Source: Anaerolineales bacterium (lineage in GTDB: Bacteria; Chloroflexota; Anaerolineae; Anaerolineales; Villigracilaceae). From it: a DNA stretch of 64,000 bases. Position 1 is the first letter of the stretch; each line of letters starts with the position of its first letter. Position numbers and translations under genes: made by a program. Where the stretch lies: NCBI GenBank assembly GCA_023382595.1, contig JAHDWB010000007.1:1-64000 (forward strand), written 5' to 3'. The notes beneath the pieces are model-generated. The model worked only from the letters and a program-made list of their open reading frames with translations, was not told the origin of the DNA and ran no database searches. Below, in pieces: positions 37,188 through 45,723 of the stretch.

Positions 37188-38678
37188 CTATCTTTTTATA
37201 ATAACGGCTGTATCATCCCCGTATAGGATTTCCCAGTTCTTTTCCCGGATCAGATGTGTGGCGAGGATGGAATTTGTTTTAATGATCGCCCAGTCGACTT
37301 CATATTCTTCAAAGACTTGCTCCCAATCGCCGCTTAATAGAATGACCGCCTGATATTCCCTTGTAAGAGACTCCCCATAAAAATCGGTCTGACTGTCGAT
37401 AAAGACAGGCTGACGCGGCTTCATGGCGTATTCAAGATACCCTCCCCAGTTGAACTCGTTGAACATATTGCCCTGTTGGGGGTTGTCATTTAGCCATTTG
37501 ACAGCTTCCACCGGGAAAATGGATGGGGCGAATTGATACCTTGAAGTCAAGTTCCCGTGATTGAGGATGATGATTGCGCCAAACAGGATGACGGCGGTCA
37601 TCTTCCAAAATCTGCCTTGTAGCTGGCTTTGTAGCTGTAGTGTGCGCAACTCAATTTTCATCAGGAGGGATTCCTTGACAAAAATTTCTTTTATGCATGA
37701 ACTTAACATAAAAGCGGAGGAAATGGCAAATAGCGGAATGTTGCGCGCTACGAGAAGCGCCGCCATTGCCATTCCTGCGTTGAGAAAGACGAGTGCAGGA
37801 CGGATGGATGCGTTTGTCAGGGACGGTAGGGATATGGAAAAGGCGAGCAGGATTAGAAATGGAAACATTCCCGCGTTATGGAAATTGGGGGACATTGTTT
37901 CGGTCGTGTTTTCCAGAATGTATCGGCTGTTGTTCCCTAGCAGGGCGATCCAATTGCCCCAGCCGTCGGGAGTGATCACGGAAGCGATCAGGGCAAATAT
38001 GCCCGTGATAAGGAAGACTTTCACTTTACCCACGCCTTCCTGCCGTTTTTTTAGCCATTCCCAAATACTGCCTGCAAAATATGCAAGCCAGGTCAGCAGA
38101 CCAAAAATGAAGCCTGCGTGGATATTCGCCCACAGGATCATCATGCCTGATGCATACGGGATTAATTTCTTCGGTGAATTATGATGCGTTTCAAGTAGGA
38201 TAATCCATGCTGTCAAGAATATAAAGGTGAAGATATGCGGACGGGGAAGCCAGTGCAAACTTGATGCGCCTGCGATCAGAATGATGAGAAATGCACTGAG
38301 AATGGGGAGACCGGTCCGCTTGACTGCCTCGCCGTAGAGAATCGTAAATGTTGCAGAGATAATCAAGCCTGTCAGAAAGATGACGCCAGCTAGCCCGCCT
38401 ATGCGGTGGGTGCCAGCCAGCAGGACTTGAGAAAACCATTCGTATGGAGGGCGGTGATTCCCTTCTCTTGTATGCGAGAGGATGTCCTTCGTCGGTATGC
38501 TGCCTGTATCGAGTATGAAATCTCCAATTGCCAGGTGCCGCCCGAGGTCCGAATCAATGTTGAGCATGCGCCCGCCGAGCAGATAGACCGCAAAGAGGAG
38601 CGATACGAACAGTACATCGCTCAACGATGGCAGAATCCTTGTAATGATCCATAGTTTTTTTGGTTGCACTGTTTCCAT
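37188..38678 (-). CDS. Polytopic membrane protein of unknown function (GT-C-like layout)
   Basis: The 496-residue protein has about ten or eleven hydrophobic segments and a soluble C-terminal part (about 400-496). The first outside loop, 'DSDLGRHLAIGDFILDTGSIPTKDILSHT', has the acidic layout of dolichyl-phosphate-mannose type glycosyltransferases. The tail 'DFYGESLTREYQAVI' and 'DWAIIKTNS' recurs in similar uncharacterised proteins. The ATG at 38678 is chosen because a longer frame would overlap the rpoD terminator. It has no strong ribosome site. The substrate is unknown. Confidence 0.75.
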   Translation of the reverse strand: METVQPKKLWIITRILPSLSDVLFVSLLFAVYLLGGRMLNIDSDLGRHLAIGDFILDTGSIPTKDILSHTREGNHRPPYEWFSQVLLAGTHRIGGLAGVIFLTGLIISATFTILYGEAVKRTGLPILSAFLIILIAGASSLHWLPRPHIFTFIFLTAWIILLETHHNSPKKLIPYASGMMILWANIHAGFIFGLLTWLAYFAGSIWEWLKKRQEGVGKVKVFLITGIFALIASVITPDGWGNWIALLGNNSRYILENTTETMSPNFHNAGMFPFLILLAFSISLPSLTNASIRPALVFLNAGMAMAALLVARNIPLFAISSAFMLSSCIKEIFVKESLLMKIELRTLQLQSQLQGRFWKMTAVILFGAIIILNHGNLTSRYQFAPSIFPVEAVKWLNDNPQQGNMFNEFNWGGYLEYAMKPRQPVFIDSQTDFYGESLTREYQAVILLSGDWEQVFEEYEVDWAIIKTNSILATHLIREKNWEILYGDDTAVIIKR

Positions 38679-38726
38679 GTGAAAGTGATCAATCTGCTGG
38701 TTGTGGATATTCCTGCCAATGATAAA

Positions 38727-38754
38727 GGAAGCCCTTGAAAAATCAAGGGCTTCC
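38727..38754 (-). terminator. Intrinsic terminator of rpoD
   Basis: A 12-bp stem, GGAAGCCCTTGA / TCAAGGGCTTCC, has a 4-nt loop and is followed on the minus strand by TTTATC. It begins 15 nt past the rpoD stop. Confidence 0.85.
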
Positions 38755-38769
38755 AAATTTGTTTGAGCT

Positions 38770-39984
38770 TTACTCGCCGAGATAATCCCGCAATTTCCTG
38801 CGGATGGACGGGTGGCGCAGGCGGCTCAACGCCTGTGCCTCGATCTGGCGCACACGCTCGCGCGTGACGCCCATCTTGCGTCCCACTTCCTCGAGAGTGT
38901 ATGCCTGACCATCCAGCAGACCGTATCGTAATTGCAAAATACGGACCTCGCGCGGCGGCAAGCCGTTCAGCACTTCGCCGAGGTGTTCGCGCAGCAGGTT
39001 GTAAGTGGCGGTATCGTCGGGCGGGGGAGCCTCGTCGTCTTCGATGAAATCACCCAGCACCGAATCTTCCTCATCATCCGTCGGGGTCTCCAGCGAAAGC
39101 GGACGGCGCGCCACCTGGATCATATTCTCGACCTTTTTCGGCGGGACATCCAACGCTTCGGCAAGCTCCTCCACGCTGGGTTCGCGTCCAAGCCTTTGTG
39201 TGAGCTGATGCTGGATTCGCAGAAGTTTGTTGATCTGGTCGCCCATGTGGACCGGTACGCGGATGGTGCGTCCCTGATCGGCAATGGCGCGTGTGACTGC
39301 CTGACGGATCCACCATGTGGCGTACGTGGAGAATTTATGTCCGCGGCGGTAATCGAATTTCTTGGTCGCGCGGATCAGACCGATATTGCCTTCCTGGATC
39401 AAATCGAGGAAGGGCACGCCGCGTCCCATATACTTTTTAGCGACGGAAATGACAAGGCGGGAGTTTGCCGTGATCAGATGCTCGCGCGCCGCCCAGCCGT
39501 CTTCGATGAAACGGCGGAGTTCAAGCCGCCGCTTGGGAGAAACGCTCCCATGTGCCAGTTCCTCGCGGGCGGTGCGTCCGCGCTCGATGCGCTGGGCAAG
39601 CTGGACTTCCTCTGTGGCGGTCAGCAGCGGAACGCGGCTGACTTCCTTCAAGTACAGACCGATCGTATCGTCGGTGTCGATATTTGCCAGATAATCATCC
39701 AGCGAGAGGTCGGGTTCCGGCTCCGATTCGCCGCTTTCCTCCACCGCCGCCAGTTCGTCCTCGGTCGGTTCCGGCATGACGGTGTCCTCGACGAACGGAA
39801 TACCCGCGCTTAACAAAGCAGAGAACGCCTCCTCCAATTGCTCGACATCCTGCTCGGCTTCGGGGAAGAAGTGCAGGATGTCGTCCAACGTTACATACGA
39901 TTTTTGCCGCCCCAGTTCGATCAGTCTTGCAATTGCGGGAAACTCTTCTTCGTCGTCGACCATCAATATTTTCTCTACATCCAT
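38770..39984 (-). CDS. rpoD: Principal sigma factor RpoD/SigA
   Basis: The 404-residue vegetative sigma factor. It has an acidic N-terminal region 1.1 (about 1-100), region 1.2 '[18 protein letters not shown]', region 2 with '[52 protein letters not shown]'-type helices (the -10 reader), region 3 and region 4.2 '[26 protein letters not shown]' (the -35 reader). The length fits a primary sigma of non-proteobacteria. It recognises promoters of the TTGACA/TATAAT type found repeatedly in this window. Confidence 0.96.
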   Translation of the reverse strand: MDVEKILMVDDEEEFPAIARLIELGRQKSYVTLDDILHFFPEAEQDVEQLEEAFSALLSAGIPFVEDTVMPEPTEDELAAVEESGESEPEPDLSLDDYLANIDTDDTIGLYLKEVSRVPLLTATEEVQLAQRIERGRTAREELAHGSVSPKRRLELRRFIEDGWAAREHLITANSRLVISVAKKYMGRGVPFLDLIQEGNIGLIRATKKFDYRRGHKFSTYATWWIRQAVTRAIADQGRTIRVPVHMGDQINKLLRIQHQLTQRLGREPSVEELAEALDVPPKKVENMIQVARRPLSLETPTDDEEDSVLGDFIEDDEAPPPDDTATYNLLREHLGEVLNGLPPREVRILQLRYGLLDGQAYTLEEVGRKMGVTRERVRQIEAQALSRLRHPSIRRKLRDYLGE

Positions 39985-40023
39985 TCAAATATCCAACTTT
40001 CGGTAAAAATTTTCCTTCAAACT

Positions 40024-40052
40024 AGAATACACTTTTTTAAGGTGAAAAGCAA
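40024..40052 (-). promoter_or_regulatory. Candidate promoter of rpoD
   Basis: On the minus strand TTGCTT (40052-40047), a 17-bp spacer and TATTCT (40029-40024), 39 nt before the start codon. Confidence 0.5.
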
Positions 40053-40109
40053 TACCTGCCCATCCTTACAGATGCTTTGCAACGCATTTGTATTACGCTG
40101 GAACAGGCT

Positions 40110-40844
40110 TTAAGGTGTGGGAGTCGCTTCCAGTGTGGGTGCAGCCTCGGTGGGCGGAACAGGCGTCTCGGTCGGTGGAGGCGGAGTGGGCGTGGGTGTG
40201 TTCAGGTAGGGCGGGAAGTCCGCAAGATTGGTCAGCGAGTCGATCCCGCTCAAGGTCAGGATCACGACCCGGCTCCCGTCCACGCGCACGTAATATCCGC
40301 TGCTGCTGGGGGTGGCATCGCCGACCTCCAGAGTGCTGGTGCTTCCGTCCGCAAATTGGACGGTGATGATATAGGCGGGCTCGTCCAAGCCAAAGACGCT
40401 CGCGTCGGATGCGTTTTCGATTTCATCCACGATGTTGAGCGATGTGAGTTGGGACGCTGCCGCCTCAGCCAAGCCGGGGTCTGCTTCTATTTCGAAGGGC
40501 AGGGTCAACACCCAGGCATTGTCCCCGTCCCGCTCCACGCGGACGGTTTCGCCCTCGGCAGGCTGGACCTCGATGCTGTTCGCAACGCGGTCATCGGCAA
40601 AGAGAAACTCGGATTCTTCGATGGTGAACATCTCCGGTGTTACAGCTTCTTCTGTGCCTTCATCCCCCTGCTGGTTCAGGTAATACGCGGCGCCGATCAT
40701 CAGCGCGAGCACAAACAGGGTAACCCATGTCCCTGCGCGGAACATGGGTTTTCTTTGCTTTGGGGCAACGGTTTCCTTTGGTTTTTGCGAACGGGTGGTT
40801 CGCGGTGATTTCGTTGCGGTTTTTGTCGTTTTGCGGGGAGCCAT
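40110..40844 (-). CDS. DUF4340-type membrane-anchored protein (Gld ABC cluster)
   Basis: The 244-residue protein. A basic Lys/Thr-rich N-terminus (1-35), one membrane helix (about 38-57), then an outside beta-rich domain with 'ASDASVFGLDEPAYIITVQFADGST', 'VGDATPSSSGYYVRVDGS' and 'VVILTLSGIDSL'. This is the DUF4340 pattern that regularly follows GldG genes. It ends in a Pro/Thr-rich tail. Its ATG is 3 nt past the GldG-like stop, so it is co-translated with it. The exact role is unknown; it is probably an outside part of the ABC complex. Confidence 0.85.
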   Translation of the reverse strand: MAPRKTTKTATKSPRTTRSQKPKETVAPKQRKPMFRAGTWVTLFVLALMIGAAYYLNQQGDEGTEEAVTPEMFTIEESEFLFADDRVANSIEVQPAEGETVRVERDGDNAWVLTLPFEIEADPGLAEAAASQLTSLNIVDEIENASDASVFGLDEPAYIITVQFADGSTSTLEVGDATPSSSGYYVRVDGSRVVILTLSGIDSLTNLADFPPYLNTPTPTPPPPTETPVPPTEAAPTLEATPTP

Positions 40845-40847
40845 TCA

Positions 40848-42452
40848 CTAGCCTCTCTTGCGGCGTGAGATCCACGCGGAAATACCTGAGACGATCACCA
40901 TGCCTGGCAGGACGATGACGGACACAAGCACAAGGATGATGAAGCCGATCTGGGAAGGTGGCTCAAAGGTCCGTTGGGTGGCGGGGCGGGTGGTGAGGGT
41001 AAGCTGGTCTTCCTGCTCTGCCGCCCAGTCCACCGAGTTGATGAACATGTTGCCGTTGCCGTATACGTCAAAATTGCCGTCGATGACGAAGAGGGAGTTC
41101 CCGAAGACGACCACCCTTCCAGAAGTGACAGTGTTTTCGCCGACTGCCGCCAGGTACAGCGGACCGAGATTATCCACACCTTCGTCGTATTGATATTGCT
41201 CGGCGGTCTCGTCGTAGCTGGTTTCACCCCAGGAGTTATCGGAGGTGAACATGAGCGGCGTGGCCACGATCTCCATGGATTCGGATGGAGTCACGCTGAT
41301 GCTGCGCGCCTGCGGCATGATAACGGCGTAGTTGATGCTCAGGTTCTGGGTGATGGGGTGGGGGGTGATGCCGGCGGAAATGGCATTCAGCGGCTGCTGG
41401 CTGGCAAAGTCGAAGATGAAATCATCGTTCAAGGTGATGCCCCAATCGCTCTCGAGATAATTGGCGAGCGGGTCGGCAGCATTGCCAAACTCGGTGAAGG
41501 GAATCGGATCCTGCATCACGATCAGGGAGCCGCCTGCCGCGACGAAATCCTTAAGCAGATTGACTTCCTGCGCTGTGAGCGGTTTCTGTGGTCCGGCAAC
41601 AATGATCACATCCGCATCTTCCGGGATGCTGCTTTGTGAGAGCAGGTTGAGCGTGTCCACGACATAATTTTTCGATTCGAGCGTGCTTTTCGCGATGGTA
41701 AAACTGCGCTCACTGCCCGCGCTGAGGGCGGCTTCGCCATGTCCCTGCAGGAAGTAAACTGTGCGCGATTCCGGGCTGATGAGGCGGATCATGGTGCGCG
41801 CCAGTTCGGTTTCGGATGCGAAGGATGCGATCTCTTTCGCCTCGCCCATCTGCAGAAGGATCTTACCGTCACCAGTAATGCCGGCTTCGCGCGCGGCGAT
41901 CGGGTCAAGGTCTGGGTTGACGAATTGATAGTCGAAGTTGCCGCCGCTGTTCGTCTTGAACTTGATCAGTAGATCTTCGGCGGTGGAACGGTCCAGGCTG
42001 CTGGAATAAAACGCGGTGGCGGTTACCTTGGCGGGCAGTGCGGAGAGAATGTCCATGGTCTCCGAAGCCAGCGTGTTGGATTTGTCCTCCGTCCAATCCC
42101 ACGATTTGGGATTATTGAAGACAATGTAGTTCGCCACGAAGATCACGCCGATGAATGCCAGGGTGAGGATCAGTGAATTGGAGCCGTAGCGAGCTTGACG
42201 TCCGGTGAGGAAGCGGCGCACAGTATCCGGGCTCATCATGGCGTATGCCGCCAGTCCGATCACCAGCAAGCCGATGCTGATCTGCAGGGCAAGCGTGAGC
42301 GTGTCACGCTGTTCGGGTGACAGGTTGAACATGCCGACCGCCAGTAGGGCATTGGCAGAGACGAGCAAGCCCGAAACGACACAGGCGACCAGCGCAAGGA
42401 TCAGACCGATAAAGGCATATTTTGCGTAGGGATTTTTCTTTTTTCCAGCCAT
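40848..42452 (-). CDS. GldG-family ABC-associated membrane protein
   Basis: The 534-residue protein. Two hydrophobic segments near the N-terminus and one around 90-115 are followed by the extracytoplasmic GldG domain ('LPAKVTATAFYSSSLDRSTAEDLLIKF', 'VYFLQGHGEAAL', 'DADVIIVAGPQKPLTAQEVNLLKDFVAAGGSLIV') and a C-terminal membrane helix (about 500-525). GldG works with GldA and GldF in an ABC transporter that supports gliding in Bacteroidota; elsewhere its cargo is unknown. The ATG at 42452 overlaps the permease stop as TAATG. Confidence 0.9.
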   Translation of the reverse strand: MAGKKKNPYAKYAFIGLILALVACVVSGLLVSANALLAVGMFNLSPEQRDTLTLALQISIGLLVIGLAAYAMMSPDTVRRFLTGRQARYGSNSLILTLAFIGVIFVANYIVFNNPKSWDWTEDKSNTLASETMDILSALPAKVTATAFYSSSLDRSTAEDLLIKFKTNSGGNFDYQFVNPDLDPIAAREAGITGDGKILLQMGEAKEIASFASETELARTMIRLISPESRTVYFLQGHGEAALSAGSERSFTIAKSTLESKNYVVDTLNLLSQSSIPEDADVIIVAGPQKPLTAQEVNLLKDFVAAGGSLIVMQDPIPFTEFGNAADPLANYLESDWGITLNDDFIFDFASQQPLNAISAGITPHPITQNLSINYAVIMPQARSISVTPSESMEIVATPLMFTSDNSWGETSYDETAEQYQYDEGVDNLGPLYLAAVGENTVTSGRVVVFGNSLFVIDGNFDVYGNGNMFINSVDWAAEQEDQLTLTTRPATQRTFEPPSQIGFIILVLVSVIVLPGMVIVSGISAWISRRKRG

Positions 42453-43195
42453 TAGCGCCATCTCCGAATCTCGATTGCGGTGGTGCCGATGAACAAGCCC
42501 AGCGCAGTGAGGCTTAAGTTTAGGGTCAGAGCCCCAAGTGTGACCGTGCCCCGGTTCAGGCTCTGTGAAAAGTGCGAGTTGATGCTCAAGTAGTTGAGCA
42601 GTTCACTGGCTTGCGGCAGAAGCCCCGCGGGCAAGCCGATCAGGAACCACATAAAGAAGAACAGTCCAAGCGTGACGAAGAATGCCGCGAACTGGTTGGT
42701 AAAGATCGCGGAGATGCCCACACCCAATGCCAGGAAGGTGGCGCAGACAAGGATCAAGCCAATGTAGGAGGAGAGCACCAGCATCCAGTCGATGCCGGGG
42801 GTGACGAAATTGTTCAGCACGATGGGGAAGATCAATGTCAGCAGGATGATGGAGAGAATAAAGAGCATCGCGCCAAGCCATTTTCCAGCGACCAGCTCAA
42901 AGTCACGCACGGGGGCGGTGAGCATCAATTCCAGGGTGCCCATGCGGGCTTCATCCGAGAGCAGGCGCATGGTCAGCGCCGGGCTGAGGAAGATCATCAA
43001 AAAAATGAACAAGCCGTTGATGAGGGTGGTATCCGGGGCAGGACCGCCGAATAAGGCTTGTTCCGCGCTGAACCACAGGATCAGCGCAAAGTAAATGCCA
43101 AGCGGCAGGAGGATGGCGAACGCCACCACATATGCCAGCGGACTGTTGAAGTAGTTATCGTATTCGCGTTTTGCAATGGTCCAAATATTTCTCAT
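42452..43195 (-). CDS. ABC transporter permease, GldF/ABC-2 type
   Basis: The 247-residue integral membrane protein has six hydrophobic segments, starting 'IWTIAKREYDNYFNSPLAYVVAFAILLPLG'. 'LRLLSDEARMGTLELMLTAPV' is the ABC-2 coupling-helix motif. It lies between the ATPase gene and the GldG-like gene in one operon. The start is close to the ATPase stop (11 nt). Confidence 0.93.
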   Translation of the reverse strand: MRNIWTIAKREYDNYFNSPLAYVVAFAILLPLGIYFALILWFSAEQALFGGPAPDTTLINGLFIFLMIFLSPALTMRLLSDEARMGTLELMLTAPVRDFELVAGKWLGAMLFILSIILLTLIFPIVLNNFVTPGIDWMLVLSSYIGLILVCATFLALGVGISAIFTNQFAAFFVTLGLFFFMWFLIGLPAGLLPQASELLNYLSINSHFSQSLNRGTVTLGALTLNLSLTALGLFIGTTAIEIRRWR

Positions 43196-43206
43196 GGGAT
43201 GCCTCT

Positions 43207-44133
43207 CTACTTCTTTTTGGCGTCATTGCCGGTGAGTTCAAGGAAGATCTCCTCCAGGCTCAAGCCGAGCGGACGGAGTTCGAGCAGGTCGTAGCCGTCC
43301 TTGATGATCTGCTTGGCGACCTCAGGACGCAAATCCTTGCCGGAAGCGAATTCGAATTCCACTGCGCCGTCATCATGGGTTTCGACCTTGCGCACACCCT
43401 TCACGCTCTTGATCGTGTCGGCGAGTTCGTCCGATTCGCCGCGTACGCGCACGATGACGCGTTCTGCGCCGAGCAGGCGGGCTTGCAGGTTTTCGGTGGT
43501 GTCTTCCGCGGCGATCTTTCCTTTATTAATAATGAGCACGCGGTCACATAGGTTCTGGGCTTCATATAGGAGGTGAGTGGAGAGCAGCACGGTGCGTTCG
43601 CGCCCGATCTCGCGGATCAACTCGCGCACTTCCACGACCTGACCGGGGTCGAGACCGATGGTCGGTTCGTCGAGGATCAACACCTCGGGGCGGTGCAGAA
43701 GCGCCTGCGCCAGCCCGACCCTTTGGCGCATCCCCTTCGACAGGTTGCCAATGTAGCCGTTGGCGCGGTCGATCAAGCCGACCATATCCAGTACTTCATT
43801 AACGCGGTCATCCACGTTCGGGATGTGGCGTAATTCGCCCATGAATTTCAGATAATCAAAAACTGCCATATCCGTGTACAGCGGAACCGTCTCCGGCAGG
43901 TAGCCGACGCGCTTGCGGACTTCAAGCGACTCTTCGACCACGTCATATCCTGCCACAATGGCTTCGCCGTCCGTGGGCGGCATGTACCCGGTCAGGATGC
44001 GCATGGTGGTGGTTTTCCCCGCCCCGTTGGGTCCGAGGAACCCGACGATCTCGCCCTGCTGTGCATCAAAGCTCAAGTTATGAATGGCGCGCCGCGTGCC
44101 GTAGTCCTTGGTAAGACCACTAACTTTGATCAT
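43207..44133 (-). CDS. ABC transporter ATP-binding protein, GldA-type
   Basis: The 308-residue ATPase has Walker A GPNGAGKT at 34-41, the Q-loop 'GYLPETVPLYTD', signature 'LSKGMRQRVGLAQ', Walker B 'VLILDEPTIGLDP' and switch His in 'STHLLYEA'. A 90-residue C-terminal extension ('RVIVRVRGESDELADTIKSV') is typical of ABC-2 exporter ATPases. The ATG at 44133 has AGGAG 8 nt upstream; a start 15 nt earlier is less likely. First gene of a four-gene operon. Confidence 0.96.
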   Translation of the reverse strand: MIKVSGLTKDYGTRRAIHNLSFDAQQGEIVGFLGPNGAGKTTTMRILTGYMPPTDGEAIVAGYDVVEESLEVRKRVGYLPETVPLYTDMAVFDYLKFMGELRHIPNVDDRVNEVLDMVGLIDRANGYIGNLSKGMRQRVGLAQALLHRPEVLILDEPTIGLDPGQVVEVRELIREIGRERTVLLSTHLLYEAQNLCDRVLIINKGKIAAEDTTENLQARLLGAERVIVRVRGESDELADTIKSVKGVRKVETHDDGAVEFEFASGKDLRPEVAKQIIKDGYDLLELRPLGLSLEEIFLELTGNDAKKK

Positions 44134-44183
44134 TGCCTCTCCTTGCAATTCGGTTGAATAAATAAATGGGACTTTCGCAAAGA

Positions 44184-44213
44184 AAAGACACAGCCCGTGG
44201 GCGGTGCCTTTTC
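44184..44213 (-). promoter_or_regulatory. Attenuator-like hairpin in the Gld operon leader
   Basis: On the minus strand a 12- to 13-bp stem with one mismatch (AAAAGGCACCGCC / GGCTGTGTCTTTT) lies between the promoter and the ATPase gene and is followed by CTTT. It has the form of a leader terminator. Regulation by attenuation is an inference. Confidence 0.45.
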
Positions 44214-44224
44214 TGCCGTTGATT

Positions 44225-44254
44225 ACTATACAATAATTCGAGATGCGAAGTCAA
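44225..44254 (-). promoter_or_regulatory. Promoter of the Gld-type ABC operon
   Basis: On the minus strand TTGACT (44254-44249), an 18-bp spacer and TATAGT (44230-44225), about 90 nt before the first gene. Confidence 0.65.
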
Positions 44255-44301
44255 GCGGTGAATCAACCTCTAATCGAACGCTAATCTTGGATGCCCTCGG
44301 C

Positions 44302-44307
44302 TATAAT
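44302..44307 (+). promoter_or_regulatory. -10 box giving a leaderless alanyl-tRNA editing gene
   Basis: A perfect TATAAT ends 6 nt before the ATG at 44314, so transcription should begin at or next to the start codon. No Shine-Dalgarno sequence is present and the -35 is poor. Confidence 0.5.
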
Positions 44308-44313
44308 GAGCGC

Positions 44314-45033
44314 ATGACCGAACTTCTCTACCAAACCGATGCCTATCTCAAGCAGTTTTCTGCCACCGTTCTCTCGACGGATGCGGAAACCCGCGCTGTT
44401 GTGCTGGATCGCTCCGCGTTTTACCCCGGCGGGGGAGGACAGCCCTGCGATGTTGGAACGCTTGAATCCGGTGGCGTGACCTACACTGTGGAAAAAGTAA
44501 AGAAACAGGGCGACGACGTCCTGCACTTTCTCGGCGGGACTGAGCCTTTGCCCGCTTCCGGTTCCGCCTCTTCCGGGACTTTGGACTGGGAACGGCGCTT
44601 CAAGCTGATGCGCACCCATACGGCGTTGCATGTCCTGTGCGGCGTGGTCTTCCGCGATTACGGTGCGAAGGTCACCGGCGGGGATATGGAGCCGCTCAAG
44701 GGGCGCATGGACTTTGAATTCGAGACCATGCGCGGGGAGTTGGTACGCGAGATCGAAGCGGCAGTCAACCTCGAGGTCCGGCAGGGACGCGCGATTCAGG
44801 TCAAAATTCTCCCGCGGGAAGAGGCGTTCCAGATCCCCGACCTGATTCGCACCAAGATCAATCTGCTGCCCGAGGGGATACTGCAAGTCCGCACAGTGGA
44901 GATTATCGGGCTCGACCTGCAAGCCGATGGCGGGACGCATGTTGCGAATACGTCTGAGGTGGGCGCGGTCAAGGTGACGGATTACAAAAGCAAGGGCGCC
45001 ATCAACAAGCGTATTTATATCGAAGTGGAGTAG
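44314..45033 (+). CDS. Alanyl-tRNA editing protein (AlaX)
   Basis: The 239-residue trans-editing hydrolase removes Ser or Gly wrongly attached to tRNA-Ala. 'FYPGGGGQPCDVGTL' is the linking beta-barrel. The zinc ligands are in 'RTHTALHVLCG' (HxxxH) and 'DGGTHVANTSEVG' (the His plus an Asn-Thr tail; the Cys-x3-His half appears reduced). The chosen ATG removes a 39-residue upstream extension that would overlap the divergent promoter region. The -10 box 6 nt upstream supports this start. Confidence 0.9.
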   Translation: MTELLYQTDAYLKQFSATVLSTDAETRAVVLDRSAFYPGGGGQPCDVGTLESGGVTYTVEKVKKQGDDVLHFLGGTEPLPASGSASSGTLDWERRFKLMRTHTALHVLCGVVFRDYGAKVTGGDMEPLKGRMDFEFETMRGELVREIEAAVNLEVRQGRAIQVKILPREEAFQIPDLIRTKINLLPEGILQVRTVEIIGLDLQADGGTHVANTSEVGAVKVTDYKSKGAINKRIYIEVE

Positions 45034-45123
45034 CCCAAATAGGGGAGACGGATTTCACGAGCCGTGTTTTATAATTCTTTCGTATAACAACTTTTGCTGC
45101 AAAAAACAAAGGAGAGTGTAAAA

Positions 45124-45543
45124 ATGAAATCCAAGAAGCTTTCGATCCTGCTGGCGCTGGCGGCGTTGATCATTTCCACGCTGGCATGCGCGATGGGTGG
45201 CGAACCGACTTTGAGCAATGTCCGCACGGCGAGGGATCAGGATGGCAATCAAACCACTTCTGTGTTCGGCACATTTGATACGGTGTATGTTGTCAGTGAC
45301 CTGAGCAATGGCGTGCTGGGGAATGTGGTCACATCCAATTGGTACGCGGTGGATGTGGCGGATACGGAACCGAACTTCCTGATCGATTCTGCGGATATCC
45401 TAGTGGAAGAAGATTCGTTCAGCGGCACCATTTACTTCTTCTTCCCGCCCCCGGTTAATGGACAGTGGCCCGTCGGCACCTACAAGGTGGAAGTCCTTTT
45501 CAATGGTGTGTTGGTCAATACGGTCAATTTCTCGGTGCAATAA
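45124..45543 (+). CDS. Small secreted lipoprotein
   Basis: The 139-residue protein has a lipoprotein signal: MKSKKLSILLALAALIISTLAC with the lipobox Cys at about residue 22. The mature part is beta-rich ('SVFGTFDTVYVVSDLSN', 'NWYAVDVAD', 'FSGTIYFFFPPPVNGQWPVGTYKVEVLFNGVLV'), a small Ig-like sandwich as found in other Chloroflexota lipoproteins. AAAGGAG lies 9 nt before the ATG. Function unknown. It lies between AlaX and cystathionine beta-synthase. Confidence 0.82.
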   Translation: MKSKKLSILLALAALIISTLACAMGGEPTLSNVRTARDQDGNQTTSVFGTFDTVYVVSDLSNGVLGNVVTSNWYAVDVADTEPNFLIDSADILVEEDSFSGTIYFFFPPPVNGQWPVGTYKVEVLFNGVLVNTVNFSVQ

Positions 45544-45565
45544 GACATTTCCAAGAATGAATTTG

Positions 45566-45602
45566 AAGCGACGTTCATCTATAAGATGAGCGTCGCTTTT
45601 CG
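45566..45602 (+). terminator. Intrinsic terminator of the small lipoprotein gene
   Basis: A 15-bp stem (AAGCGACGTTCATCT with AGATGAGCGTCGCTT, one G-T pair) has a 3-nt loop and is followed by TTTTCGTT. Confidence 0.85.
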
Positions 45603-45644
45603 TTACTCCCTCTCGCCTCCATACTGCCGACCTCACGAGCATCA

Positions 45645-45677
45645 AGCCCTCCGAGTTTTTGAAAAACTCGGAGGGCT
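45645..45677. terminator. Second palindromic hairpin before the CBS gene
   Basis: AGCCCTCCGAGTTTTT faces AAAAACTCGGAGGGCT, a near-perfect palindrome. It lies 47 nt before the GTG start of the next gene and is followed by GTTCTT. It could be a terminator or a leader structure. Confidence 0.5.
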
Positions 45678-45723
45678 GTTCTTAAAAGACGGTAAAATAT
45701 CTTCCAACCAAGGAGAGACTACC

